NCBI GenBank assembly: GCA_026129165.1
Contig: JAHCIP010000019.1
Location: forward strand, 1-36,927
Reading direction: 5' to 3'
Length of the DNA: 36,927 nucleotides
Source of the DNA: Anaerolineae bacterium
GTDB taxonomy: Bacteria; Chloroflexota; Anaerolineae; Epilineales; JAHCIE01
Both the position numbers and the translations under genes were made by a program. Shown here one piece after another: positions 1 through 9,723 of the stretch (position 1 is the stretch's first letter; the number at the start of each line of letters is the position of its first letter). The notes below the pieces were generated by a model. That model ran no database searches and was not told the origin of the DNA. It was given only the letters and a program-made list of their open reading frames with translations.

Positions 1-771
1 GAGCAGCTTCGGCTGACCGAGGCTCGCCTGGGCCAGACCAGTCTCCAGGCCGGCGATGTCCTGCCCGTCGGGTTGCGCTGGACGGCCGAGAAGCCGGTCC
101 AGGACGACATCAAGGTGTTTGTCCACCTGGTGGGCGCGGATGGCTTGATTATCGGCCAGCACGATGCGCTGCCGGGAAGTCGTCCAACAGGCGGCTGGGC
201 AGCGGGCGAGACCCGTGACGACAACCACGGGGTGCTCGTCCCGTTCGGCACGCCGCCGGGCCAGGCCCAGGTGCGCGTCGGATTGTACCACGCCGCGACC
301 GGCCAGCGCCTGCTCCTGCCCGATGGCCGCGACCACCTTGTACTCGGCCAGGTGACGCTGGTCCGCCCGGCCAACCCCCCGCCGGTCGAGGTCTTCAACC
401 TGCCCTATCGGTCGGGCGAGGCGGTGGGCGACCTCACCTTGCTAGGCTACAGCTTCTACAAACGCGGCTTCGACTACGCCCCCGACACGCCCATTCACCC
501 CGGCGACGAGGTCCAGGTCACACTCGTCTGGCAGGCCCAGCACGATGCCCCGCGCCTGCCCTCTGGCCTAACGTTGAGCCTGGAGTCGGCCAGCGTCAAG
601 ACCGACGCAACACCGGGCGGAAGTTACCCCTTGACGGAGTGGCGGCAAGGCGACACGTTCCGCGCCAGCCACATCCTGGCCCTCCCGCCCACCCTCGCGC
701 CCGGCCGCTACCCCCTCCAGCTTGGGCCGCAGCCTCCATTACGACTGGCGACATTAGAGGTTGTACCTTAA
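1..771 (+). CDS. C-terminal part of a membrane glycosyltransferase-like protein (5' truncated by window edge)
   Basis: The frame is open from base 1 to a TAA at 769-771, so the start lies outside the window. The visible 256 residues carry no membrane helix. They look like two beta-sandwich segments: one around the V-F-V-H-L-V-G-A-D-G / Q-H-D pattern, followed by P-P-G-x-x-x-V-R-V-G-L-Y, and a second beginning near L-T-L-L-G-Y-S-F. In Chloroflexota this kind of tail commonly follows the multi-helix part of GT39-like membrane glycosyltransferases (dolichyl-phosphate-mannose mannosyltransferase type), where it faces the outside of the cell. That assignment rests on recalled family resemblance. 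The membrane part is not in view, so a purely secreted protein is also possible. A 33-nt palindrome starts 7 bases after the stop. Confidence 0.6.
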   Translation, partial: EQLRLTEARLGQTSLQAGDVLPVGLRWTAEKPVQDDIKVFVHLVGADGLIIGQHDALPGSRPTGGWAAGETRDDNHGVLVPFGTPPGQAQVRVGLYHAATGQRLLLPDGRDHLVLGQVTLVRPANPPPVEVFNLPYRSGEAVGDLTLLGYSFYKRGFDYAPDTPIHPGDEVQVTLVWQAQHDAPRLPSGLTLSLESASVKTDATPGGSYPLTEWRQGDTFRASHILALPPTLAPGRYPLQLGPQPPLRLATLEVVP

Positions 772-777
772 CCTACC

Positions 778-810
778 AGACCTGACAGGTTTTGAAAACC
801 TGTCAGGTCT
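778..810. repeat. 33-nt palindrome, copy 1 (16+1+16)
   Basis: Two perfectly complementary 16-nt arms (778-793, AGACCTGACAGGTTTT, and 795-810) flank a single central G. The element lies between the stop of the first gene and the start of the alpha/beta hydrolase. A near-identical copy occurs at 18404-18436 and a diverged 33-nt relative at 9667-9699. It could fold as a hairpin and act as a terminator, though no T-tract follows. Confidence 0.85.
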
Positions 811-828
811 AGCCGTTGGCTTACCGTT

Positions 829-857
829 TTCCCTTCCACTTCCTCACATGCTATACT
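829..857 (+). promoter_or_regulatory. Possible sigma70-type promoter of the alpha/beta hydrolase
   Basis: A good -10 box TATACT lies at 852-857, with a weak -35 TTCCCT at 829-834 and a 17-base spacer. Transcription would start about 20 bases before the TTG start codon at 886. The poor -35 keeps this tentative. Confidence 0.3.
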
Positions 858-885
858 TTCCTAAACTATCCGCTGCGAGTCAACC

Positions 886-1695
886 TTGAATACCAGACTA
901 GAACATCTCCGCCTGCCCACGTTTAACCAACGGGCCTACCGTGTCCCCCATCGCCGCTTCTCCGTCACCACCCTCGATGGTGTCACCATCCGAGGGGTCC
1001 ACCTCCAGCGCGGCAGTGACCTGGTGTGCGTCTACTGCCACGGCTTCATGAGCCACAAGAACCTGAAAGCCATTCCCGGCTTTGTGGAGGGGCTGGCCGA
1101 ACGCTATGATGCAGTGGCGTTTGACTTTCGGGGCCACGGCGAGAGTACGGGCGTCTGCACCTTCACCGAGCGCGAGATTCTGGACCTGGACGCGGTGGTA
1201 CGCTATTTGCGGGCACAGGGCTACCAGCGCATCGTCCTAATTGGCAGCAGCATGGGTGGGGCGACGGTGATACGCTATACCGCGCTCTACGGCGGGGTCG
1301 AAGGCGTGGTCACCATTGGAGCCTTCGCGGACTTTACGCGCTTCCACTACCCGATGACCCGCCTGGCGTTGGAGATGTCGTTTAACCACCCGTGGGGGCC
1401 GACGTACACCCGCCTCGTACGCAACACGCGGCTCGGCCAACTCAAACCCGTCCCGACCCAGCCGCTCGACCTGGTGGACCGCATCAAGGCGCCTATCCTG
1501 TTCATCCACGGCGAGTGGGATATGCTGGTCCACCCCAACGAGGCCCGTCTGCTCCATGAGCACGCGATTCCGCCAAAGGAAATCGTCGTTCTACCCAGGA
1601 CCGGCCACGACATGCCGATTCTTAACAGGAAGACGCGGGATTTGATCGGGAATTGGATTGAGCGAACCCTCATGGGACAATCGGATGACAGCTAA
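886..1695 (+). CDS. Alpha/beta hydrolase (serine hydrolase, S33/hydrolase_4-like)
   Basis: This 269-residue soluble protein has the full alpha/beta-hydrolase layout. An oxyanion strand and turn lie at V-C-V-Y-C-H-G-F (about 47-54), followed by F-D-F-R-G-H-G-E-S. The nucleophile elbow G-S-S-M-G has Ser122, the acid is Asp212 in H-G-E-W-D-M-L-V, and His241 sits in T-G-H-D-M-P. There is no signal peptide, so it should be cytoplasmic. The substrate cannot be read from the sequence; esterase, lipase and peptidase activities are all possible. The start is TTG at 886, the only plausible initiator ahead of the conserved region, with no strong ribosome site. The 3' end overlaps the next gene by 11 bases, suggesting cotranscription. 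Confidence 0.85.
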   Translation: MNTRLEHLRLPTFNQRAYRVPHRRFSVTTLDGVTIRGVHLQRGSDLVCVYCHGFMSHKNLKAIPGFVEGLAERYDAVAFDFRGHGESTGVCTFTEREILDLDAVVRYLRAQGYQRIVLIGSSMGGATVIRYTALYGGVEGVVTIGAFADFTRFHYPMTRLALEMSFNHPWGPTYTRLVRNTRLGQLKPVPTQPLDLVDRIKAPILFIHGEWDMLVHPNEARLLHEHAIPPKEIVVLPRTGHDMPILNRKTRDLIGNWIERTLMGQSDDS

Positions 1696-1957
1696 CGGAA
1701 AAGAGGCTAAATGCCCCTTCTGTGGCAGCGAGGAGTTAGAAGAACAGACCACCGATTATCTGTACACCCATGATGACAAATATCTCCTCATTCCAAACAT
1801 GCCCGTTCTCGTCTGTTCCACTTGCGGAATGGTCTACTATCCTGGGACTGTTCTCGAAGAGGTCGAGCGACACTTTTTCAACATCTATAATCAGCAAGAG
1901 CAACCCGACGGTTATATCCAGATGCCAACGTTAGCCTACGCCGGTTCTGGTAACTAG
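1685..1957 (+). CDS. YgiT-type zinc-finger domain protein
   Basis: This 90-residue protein has two CxxC pairs, Cys10/Cys13 and Cys44/Cys47, separated by a D-Y-L-Y-T-H-D-type stretch. This matches stand-alone YgiT-type zinc fingers, which resemble the N-terminal zinc domain of the MqsA antitoxin. No helix-turn-helix DNA-binding domain follows, and no toxin partner lies next to it, so an antitoxin role is not shown. ATG 1685 is preferred to the TTG at 1658 in the same frame because it begins just before the first Cys motif. It overlaps the hydrolase gene by 11 bases and stops 16 bases before the mutase gene. The sequence is richer in A/T codons than its neighbours. Confidence 0.75.
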   Translation: MTANGKEAKCPFCGSEELEEQTTDYLYTHDDKYLLIPNMPVLVCSTCGMVYYPGTVLEEVERHFFNIYNQQEQPDGYIQMPTLAYAGSGN

Positions 1958-1973
1958 GCTGGGAGGAAAAGCT

Positions 1974-3653
<1,680 letters not shown>

Positions 3654-3741
3654 GGACTAAGGATTAAGGATTAAGGACTAAAGACTAAAGACCGAAGAAG
3701 TTAGCGTCGGTCTTTAGTCTTCAGTCATCAATCTTAAGTCA
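3654..3741. repeat. Degenerate heptanucleotide repeats forming an inverted repeat (locus A)
   Basis: Six uninterrupted 7-base units (GGACTAA, GGATTAA, GGATTAA, GGACTAA, AGACTAA, AGACCGA) run from 3654, directly after the mutase stop codon, to 3695. Five 7-base units of opposite orientation fill 3707-3741. The inner part forms a perfect 13-bp stem (3683-3695 with 3707-3719). It fills nearly the whole gap between the mutase and dipeptidase genes and may serve as a transcript end. Confidence 0.85.
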
Positions 3742-3756
3742 TCCCTTGGAGCCAGA

Positions 3757-5151
3757 ATGCCCTCCACCATTTCTACCCCCCTCACCTACGCCCGTGACCA
3801 CCAGGCCGAGTTTGTGGCCCAACTCAAGGACTGGCTCACCATCCCCAGCGTCAGCCGGCTGGACGCGCACCAGCCCGACATCACCCGCGCCGCCGAGTGG
3901 CTGGCCAACCACATGCGTGGCATGGGCCTGGAGAACGTGGCTGTATTGCCGACGGAGGGCTTCCCCGTCGTCTATGGCGACTGGCTCCACGCCGACGGCG
4001 CGCCCACCGTCCTGGTCTACGGCCACTACGACGTCCAGCCCGTCAAGCTTGAAGAGTGGGCCAGCCCGCCCTTCGCGCCGACCGAGCGCGACGGCAAGCT
4101 CTACGCCCGCGGCTCGGCCGACGACAAAGGGCAGACCTTCATCCACCTCAAGGCGGTCGAAGCCACCCTCAAGACGGTAGGCCGGCTCCCGCTGAACGTC
4201 AAGTTCCTGGTCGAGGGTGAGGAGGAGGTAGGTAGCCGCCACCTGACCCCATTTCTGACCCAGGAGGCCGAGCGGCTTAGAGCCGATACCGTCGTGATCT
4301 CCGATACGTCGTGGGTCGGCCCCGGCGTACCGACTATCAACGTCGGTCTACGTGGCGGGTGCGGCATGGATGTCGAGGTTCACGGGCCGGCCAACGACCT
4401 GCACTCCGGCCTCTATGGCGGCGCGGTCCAGAACCCCATTCACGCCGCCGCCCAGATCATATCCAAGCTCCACGACAGCCGAGGACGCGTCACCGTCCCC
4501 GGCTTCTACGACCGGGTCCGCCCCCTCTCGCGCGCCGAGCGCGGCCAGACGCGCCGCATCCCCATCACCGAGGCCGACATCCTTAGAGAGACGGGCGCGC
4601 CGAGGCTGTGGGGCGAGACGGGCTACTCGGCCCTGGAGCGGATGGGGGCGCGACCGACGCTGGACATCCTCAAGTTCGTGGCAGGCGGCGACGCGGCGGC
4701 CATCACGTCCACGGCCCGCTTCCGCCTGGCCTGCCGCCTGGTCCCCGATCAGGACCCGGACGAGGTATACCAGCGCGTTCATGATTATGTCCTATCGCTT
4801 GCCCCCGACACCGTGCGCCTGACCATCACGCGCCAGAGCAAGGGCAGCCCTGGCGTCGTCATCCCCCAGGACTCGCCCGCGCTCAAGGCGGCGCAGACCG
4901 CCCTGCGCCAGACCTTCGGCGTCAAGCCGGTCTTCGCTCGCAGCGGCGGCGGCATCCCCGTCGTCCTCATGTTCCAGCGGCTGCTGGGTCTGCCTAGCCT
5001 GCTCATGGGCTTCGGTCTGCCCGACGACGGGCTGCACGGCCCCAACGAGAAGCTAGACCTGGGCCAGTTCCACGGCGGCGTCGAGACGTCCATCCGCTTT
5101 ATGCGCTTGTTTGGCCGCCAGGGGACGCCGACGCAGGCGGCCGCGCCTTGA
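3757..5151 (+). CDS. M20 family dipeptidase (CNDP-like metallopeptidase)
   Basis: This 464-residue protein has the complete two-zinc site of M20 peptidases. It contains His90 and Asp92 in V-Y-G-H-Y-D-V-Q-P, bridging Asp122 in R-G-S-A-D-D-K-G, Glu156/Glu157 in E-G-E-E-E-V-G-S, Asp183 in V-V-I-S-D-T and His427 near the C-terminus in D-D-G-L-H-G-P-N-E. The dimerisation-domain His216 (D-L-H-S-G-L-Y-G-G) is also present. The length is usual for the carnosinase/CNDP group, which cleaves dipeptides and some amidated amino acids in the cytoplasm. There is no signal peptide. The ATG at 3757 has only a weak GGAG upstream. The stop TGA overlaps the TTG start of the following sugar isomerase-like gene by 4 bases, suggesting translational coupling. 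Confidence 0.9.
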   Translation: MPSTISTPLTYARDHQAEFVAQLKDWLTIPSVSRLDAHQPDITRAAEWLANHMRGMGLENVAVLPTEGFPVVYGDWLHADGAPTVLVYGHYDVQPVKLEEWASPPFAPTERDGKLYARGSADDKGQTFIHLKAVEATLKTVGRLPLNVKFLVEGEEEVGSRHLTPFLTQEAERLRADTVVISDTSWVGPGVPTINVGLRGGCGMDVEVHGPANDLHSGLYGGAVQNPIHAAAQIISKLHDSRGRVTVPGFYDRVRPLSRAERGQTRRIPITEADILRETGAPRLWGETGYSALERMGARPTLDILKFVAGGDAAAITSTARFRLACRLVPDQDPDEVYQRVHDYVLSLAPDTVRLTITRQSKGSPGVVIPQDSPALKAAQTALRQTFGVKPVFARSGGGIPVVLMFQRLLGLPSLLMGFGLPDDGLHGPNEKLDLGQFHGGVETSIRFMRLFGRQGTPTQAAAP

Positions 5152-5981
5152 CCCCCGCCGACAACCTGCTCATCGGCCTCAACGGCCGCTTCTTCGCCTC
5201 CAACTGGCGGCCGGCCCTGGACGAAATCGCCTTCGCCCAGGCGAACGGCTTCCAGGCGCTCCAGTTCAGGGGCAAGGAGGAGGGCCTCCAGGCCGAACAC
5301 CTGGGCGCGGAGTTAGCCGCCGTCGCGGCGGCGCTGCGTCAGGCGGGGCTGGTGGCGGTCATGGAGATTGTGGTGCCGGTCAACGCACAGGGGGTGTCGT
5401 CCACGGGTCACCCGCCCCTGGACACGCTGCGCGCCAACCTGCCCGCCATCGAGACGTTGGGCTGCCGCTGCGTCCACTGGCACCCGGTCCCCACGCGCGA
5501 TGTCTCCGCGAGCGCCATCCCTAGCATCGAGCAGTCGCTTCTTGAACCATTGACAGCGGGGGCCGAGTTGGGCATCCGGCACGGCTTCCACTTCGGCTTG
5601 GAACACAACTCCCCCGACCTGCGCCTATTCGCCTCGCCTGGGGCGTGCGCCGCCGCCCTGGCCGCCGTCCCTGCTCTCTCGTTCGTCTGGGACTTCAACC
5701 ACACCACGCCCGAAGACCGCGACGGCTTCATGGCGCTCATTCCACGGATGAGCATGTTGCACGTGGCTGACACGCCGCTGCCCGAGGTCAACCACCACCT
5801 GCCGCTGGGCGAGGGCCGTGTGGACCTGGCTGACTACTGCCGCGCCCTGCGCCAGGGCGGTTTCGTCGGCCCGGCCATCCTCGAAATCGGCGGCCTGCCC
5901 AAGTCCGGCGGCTTTGGCCGCGACACCGACGCCGCGCTCATCGCCTCCCTACGCCACTTCCGGCGGGCCAACCGACTCTAG
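5148..5981 (+). CDS. Sugar phosphate isomerase/epimerase-like TIM barrel (AP endonuclease 2 superfamily)
   Basis: This 277-residue protein fits the xylose isomerase-like TIM barrel fold. Likely metal ligands are Glu152 (G-L-E-H-N), Asp182 (V-W-D-F-N-H-T), His205 (M-L-H-V-A-D-T) and Glu246 (I-L-E-I-G-G). The G-E-G-R-V-D-L segment (221-227) is typical of the barrel's late strands. The superfamily includes hexulose epimerases, inosose dehydratases and endonuclease IV; nothing here selects one, and the short length argues against a DNA repair enzyme. The TTG start at 5148 lies within the stop codon of the dipeptidase (overlap TTGA), so the two are probably translated together. Confidence 0.75.
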   Translation: MTPADNLLIGLNGRFFASNWRPALDEIAFAQANGFQALQFRGKEEGLQAEHLGAELAAVAAALRQAGLVAVMEIVVPVNAQGVSSTGHPPLDTLRANLPAIETLGCRCVHWHPVPTRDVSASAIPSIEQSLLEPLTAGAELGIRHGFHFGLEHNSPDLRLFASPGACAAALAAVPALSFVWDFNHTTPEDRDGFMALIPRMSMLHVADTPLPEVNHHLPLGEGRVDLADYCRALRQGGFVGPAILEIGGLPKSGGFGRDTDAALIASLRHFRRANRL

Positions 5982-6011
5982 TTAGCAAGGATGAAGGTGA
6001 AGGAGGACATT

Positions 6012-6278
6012 ATGGATGTGTCTATCATGGTACCGGATGATGTAGCCCGCCAGCTTGAGGCTACCTGGGACAATGTGCCTCAGAGAGCGCTCGAGGCCCT
6101 GGCGCTCGAAGCCTACCGTACAGGGGTTCTCACCGAGGCCGAGGTGCAGCGGATGCTGGGCTTCCTGTCGCGCTGGGAAGTGGAGGAGTTTCTCAAGCGT
6201 TCCCATGCCTACCTGGACTACACGGAGGCAGATCTGGAGCAGGATATCGAAGCCATTCGAGGATTTGCGTCACGATGA
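6012..6278 (+). CDS. UPF0175 family antitoxin-like protein
   Basis: This 88-residue protein begins M-D-V-S-I-M-V-P-D-D-V and continues with alternating helices rich in Ala, Glu and Leu (A-L-E-A-L-A-L-E-A-Y-R-T-G; L-T-E-A-E-V-Q-R-M-L-G). This is the pattern of UPF0175 proteins, which occur as antitoxins of PIN-like toxins. An ideal ribosome site GAAGGAGG (5999-6006) lies 5 bases before ATG 6012, so this start is preferred to the ATG at 5991 in the same frame. The stop codon overlaps the downstream ATG (ATGA, 6275-6278), the usual arrangement of antitoxin followed by toxin. Confidence 0.75.
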   Translation: MDVSIMVPDDVARQLEATWDNVPQRALEALALEAYRTGVLTEAEVQRMLGFLSRWEVEEFLKRSHAYLDYTEADLEQDIEAIRGFASR

Positions 6279-6715
6279 ATGTCGTTTCGAACACTTCTCC
6301 CATCGCCTATCTTGTGCTAATTCAGCGCATTGATCTCCTCTCGTTGCTCTTTGGAGAAGTGCTGATTCCGGAGGCTGTTCGAATGGAACTCATGCATCCT
6401 GGAGCACCTGACAGGGTCAGGCACTGGATAGGGCAATCTCCGTCTTGGCTAAAGGTGGCGCCCGTCGAGAAAACCGCTGATCCCACTCTAGCTCGGTTGC
6501 ACGCGGGTGAGCGCGAGGCGATCCTGTTGGCGCAGCACTTCGACGCTGATCTGGTTATCCTGGATGAGAAGGCCGGGCGGCAAGTTGCACAGGCACGTGG
6601 GTTACAGGTGACGGGGCTGCTCGGAGTATTGGGGACGGCGGCTGAGCGCGGTCTGATTGATCAACCGCTATCCGTCTTCGTCAAACGAACTTCCGAGCGT
6701 CGCCACGAGTACTGA
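6275..6715 (+). CDS. DUF3368 PIN-like toxin of a type II toxin-antitoxin pair
   Basis: This 146-residue protein has the DUF3368 layout: N-terminal V-V-S-N-T-S-P-I, L-I-P-E-A-V-R-M-E-L, then L-H-A-G-E-R-E-A-I-L-L-A, D-L-V-I-L-D-E-K-A-G-R and G-L-L-G-V-L-G-T-A-A-E-R-G-L-I. PIN-like enzymes are Mg-dependent ribonucleases. The acidic cluster includes the Glu of G-E-R-E and Asp/Glu of L-D-E, while the first acidic position is Asn (S-N-T-S), a substitution often seen in this family. Whether nuclease activity remains is uncertain. It overlaps the UPF0175 gene by 4 bases, which supports a toxin role by context. Confidence 0.75.
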   Translation: MNVVSNTSPIAYLVLIQRIDLLSLLFGEVLIPEAVRMELMHPGAPDRVRHWIGQSPSWLKVAPVEKTADPTLARLHAGEREAILLAQHFDADLVILDEKAGRQVAQARGLQVTGLLGVLGTAAERGLIDQPLSVFVKRTSERRHEY

Positions 6716-6794
6716 AAGCTCTGTTGATAAGATCTGGCGGTTGAAAACGCCGCATCGTCCCGTACGACGCTGGTCGCCACGCAAGAACTGGCGC

Positions 6795-6914
6795 TCAGGA
6801 ATAGAGCGAAAGAGCGTCAATGCGACAGACCACCCAATCTTGACCAGGTACGCCATCCACGATACCATAGCGCCCACGCCATTCTTCGATGACACGACCC
6901 AGCGGAGGGCACAT
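6795..6914 (-). other. Short reading frame of 39 codons, possible gene remnant
   Basis: On the minus strand an ATG at 6912-6914 opens a 39-codon frame ending in TGA at 6795-6797. The translation contains V-I-E-E-W-R-G-R-Y-G-I-V-D-G-V-P-G-Q-D and ends I-D-A-L-S-L-Y-S, which reads like a real protein tail rather than a GC-driven shadow. It has no ribosome site and touches the start of the E1-like gene on the other strand. It may be the end of a decayed gene. The remaining bases between 6716 and 6888 hold nothing else recognisable. Confidence 0.2.
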
Positions 6915-9495
6915 GGTAGAGCGCAGTACAGCGGCGTACGCGCCGGCTCAGTTCGATGGCGCCAGCCAGATGGTTACCAGCCTGCCGCCCGACCGGCTCA
7001 TCGCCTTAAACGCCATCGAGCGCCGCGTCCTCTGGCTTGCCACCGCCATGATCCACCATGCCAACCACGTCCGTCCGAACCCGGACGGCGTGAAGATCGG
7101 CGGGCATCAAGCCTCGTCCGCGTCCATGGTGACCATTCTCACCGCCCTCTACTTCCACTTCCTCCGCGCCGGCGACCGCGTCTCCATCAAACCCCACGCC
7201 TCGCCGGCCTTCCACGCTATTCAGTATCTCCTGGGCCAACTGCCCCGTGAATACCTGACCACCCTGCGCGCCTACCACGGCCTGCAAGCTTATCCCAGCC
7301 GCACCAAAGACCCGGACCATGTAGACTTCTCGACGGGGTCGGTGGGACTGGGCGCGGTCGCCCCGGCCTTCGCCGCCGCCGTGCAACGCTACGCGCGCAC
7401 TCATTTTGGCAGCGTCACCTCGCGGCGCTTCATCGCCGTCATGGGTGACGCCGAACTGGATGAGGGTAATGTGTGGGAGGCGGTGGCCGAGGACGCGCTG
7501 GCCGGGCTGGACAACCTGTTGTGGATTGTGGACCTCAACCGCCAGAGCCTGGACCGCGTCGTGCCGGGCATCCGCGCGGCGCGGCTCAAGCGGATGTTCG
7601 CCGATTGGGGCTGGAACGTGCTCGAAGCCAAGTATGGCCGTCGGCTGCAGGCCCTCTTCGCCCGCTCCGGCGGCCTGGCGCTCCGTGACCGCATTGACCA
7701 CATGAGCAATGAGGAGTACCAGGCGCTCATCCGCTCGCCGCCCGCAGTTGCGACCCCGCCTAGTGGGGGTGGGCGGACGCGATAGCCTGGAGGTCGCGCG
7801 GGCGATACAGACTGTGTCGGATGACGAACTGCCGGCTGTCCTGGCGAATCTTGGCGGGCACGACATGGAAGAGGTGATCGAAGTCTTGAACCGCGCCGAC
7901 CAACAGCGCGGCCAACCATCGGTAATATTTGCTTACACTGTCAAGGGCTATGGCCTGCCCTTCGCCGCCCACCCGCTTAACCACTCCATGCTCCTCAGCC
8001 CCACGGAAATCGAAGGGGTCCGCGAGGCGCTGGGCATTCCGCCCGGCCAGGAGTGGGATGCGTTCGATCCCGTCTCTCCGCCCGGTCGGCTCTGTCAGGA
8101 AGCGGCCGGCCGCCTGTTCACGCCCGCCCAGCCAGCCGCTCCGCGTCTCCAGACTGACCAGGTACCGCCGGAAGTAGGCGTGGTAGTCGGGGCGACCATC
8201 AGCACCCAGGAGGCGTTTGGCCGCTTGCTGGTCAAGCTGGCCGATGACCCGACCCTTCGCCCGCATATTGTCACCACGTCGCCTGATGTGTCTGTCTCCA
8301 CCAACCTCGGCGGCTGGATCAACAAGGTCGGCGTCTTCGCGCCAGCCGAGACCCCGGACTACCACCCCGACAGCCACGGCCTGGTGCGGTGGAAGCCCAG
8401 TCCCGTCGGCCAGCACATCGAGCTAGGCATCTCGGAGATGAACCTGTTTATGCTGCTGGGCATGGCCGGTCTGGCGGATGAGATGTCGGGGCAGGCTCTC
8501 ATTCCCATCGGCACGGTCTACGATCCGTTTGTCCTGCGCGGCCTGGACGCGCTGGTGTATGCCCTGTACTCTGGGTCGAAGTTTATCTTCGCCGGCACCC
8601 CGTCGGGCATCACCCTGTCCCCTGAGGGCGGCGCCCACCAGTCGAGCGTCACGCCGTCCCTGGGCATCGAGTTGCCCAGCTCCAGTCCTACGAGCCGTGC
8701 TTCGCCCGCGAGGTCGAGTGGACCTTGCTGGAAGGCATCCGCCACTGCCTGGACCGCGGTGAGGGCAAGGCCACCTACTTGCGGCTGTCCACCCGCCCGG
8801 TGGACCAAACGCTCCTGGACCCGGCTCTGAACCGGCTGGGCAGTGCGGAGTTGCGCCGGCAGGTCCTGGCGGGCGGCTATCGCCTGCTGGACTGGCGCGA
8901 GGCCGCCGATGAGATTGACCCGCGCACCGTTGTCCACATCGCCGCGACGGGGGTGATGGTCCCCGAAGCGGCTGAAGCGGCGCGTTACCTGTGGCGGGAA
9001 GGGGTGGCGGCCAATGTCCTCAACCTGGTCAGCCCGCGTCGGCTGTTTGAGGCATGGCAGGCACGGCGAACCGACGGAACGGCGATGACCTGTGATGAGC
9101 CGCTAACGCCCATTCGGCTCGAGGATCGATCCGCCCCTATCGTGACGGTGCAGGACGGCGCGTCCCACTCCCTCGCCTGGCTGGGCAGCATGTTCGGCGC
9201 GCCGGTGACGGCGCTGGGGGTGGACCAGTTTGGGCAATCCGGCGCCCGCGGCGACCTCTACCGCAATTTTGGGCTGGATGTCGACAGTCTTATCGCAGCG
9301 GCGTTCGACGCGCTAGATGCGCATCGCAGCCGGGCGACGCCTGACCTATATGAACTGTCGCATCGGCTGCGGGGCGTGCTGCATCGCCCCGTCCATTTCA
9401 ACCCCCATCCCTGGCATGCCCCACGGCAAACCCGCCGGCGTGCGCTGCATTCAGCTGACTCCCGACAACCGCTGCGCCTTGTTCGGTCGCCCTGA
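6913..9495 (+). pseudogene. Pyruvate dehydrogenase E1-like (homodimeric AceE/transketolase family), two frameshifts
   Basis: Three successive frames together spell one thiamine-diphosphate enzyme. The first (to TAG 7785) has G-G-H-Q-A-S-S-A, G-S-V-G-L-G and the ThDP/Mg motif G-D-A-E-L-D-E-G...D-L-N (about 178-209). The second frame resumes at L-R-P-R-L-V-G-V-G-G-R-D-S-L-E and runs through the pyrimidine-binding domain (G-Q-H-I-E-L-G-I-S-E-M-N-L, then G-G-A-H-Q-S). The third resumes at S-Y-E-P-C-F-A-R-E-V-E-W and carries the C-terminal domain. The first break, near 7735-7745, needs one base skipped; the second, in the CCC at 8675-8677, needs one added. The homology flanking both breaks is intact, so a recent mutation or base-call error is likely. 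No E2 or E3 gene is nearby. ATG 6913 follows GGAGGG; ATG 6889 in frame is an alternative. The last stretch runs 146 bases into the next gene. Confidence 0.75.
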
Positions 9496-9616
9496 GCGCC
9501 CGGCGGTGTGTCGCGCTCTGCGCCCCTCCGCCGAGATGTGCGGCCCCGACAACGACCACGCCTTCATGTACCTCACCTGGCTCGAACAGGCCACTACCCC
9601 GCACCAGGTTGACTGA
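9350..9616 (+). CDS. YkgJ-type cysteine-cluster protein
   Basis: This 88-residue protein has eight Cys: Cys3, 7, 10, 11, 33, 42, 54 and 64. The N-terminal C-x3-C-x2-C-C-I-A-P-S-I-S and later C-A-L-F-G-R-P-E-R-P-A-V-C are characteristic of the YkgJ/UPF0153 group, which is thought to bind zinc or an iron-sulfur cluster; its biochemical role is unknown. The start is set at ATG 9350, immediately before the first Cys of the family pattern; ATG 9317 lies in frame but precedes nothing conserved. Neither has a good ribosome site. The first half overlaps the out-of-frame tail of the E1-like gene, which suggests that the E1 gene originally ended earlier. Confidence 0.75.
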   Translation: MNCRIGCGACCIAPSISTPIPGMPHGKPAGVRCIQLTPDNRCALFGRPERPAVCRALRPSAEMCGPDNDHAFMYLTWLEQATTPHQVD

Positions 9617-9637
9617 CCCTGACAACGGGCCTACAAT
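9609..9637 (+). promoter_or_regulatory. Sigma70-type promoter of the small secreted protein
   Basis: TTGACT (9609-9614) and TACAAT (9632-9637) are separated by exactly 17 bases. The -35 box overlaps the end of the YkgJ-type gene. Transcription would begin near 9644, placing the 33-nt palindrome at 9667-9699 inside the untranslated leader. Confidence 0.65.
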
Positions 9638-9666
9638 CCCGCGTATGAGTAGGAAGACGAATCGAA

Positions 9667-9699
9667 AGACCTTTAGAGTTTTGGAAACCCTAAAGGTCT
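9667..9699. repeat. 33-nt palindrome, diverged copy 2, in a 5' leader
   Basis: This copy has 16-nt arms around a central G. The left arm is AGACCTTTAGAGTTTT, and pairing has one A-C mismatch and one terminal G-T pair. It shares length, the AGACCT/AGGTCT ends and the GTTTT centre with the copies at 778-810 and 18404-18436. It lies between the promoter and the ribosome site of the next gene, where a hairpin could affect expression. Confidence 0.7.
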
Positions 9700-9723
9700 T
9701 TGCTCAACGCGAGGAGGTATCCT

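Noticed and set aside
7735-8677. Programmed ribosomal frameshifting in the E1-like gene
   Set aside because: Neither site shows a slippery heptamer or a clear downstream stimulatory hairpin, and the two shifts go in opposite directions.
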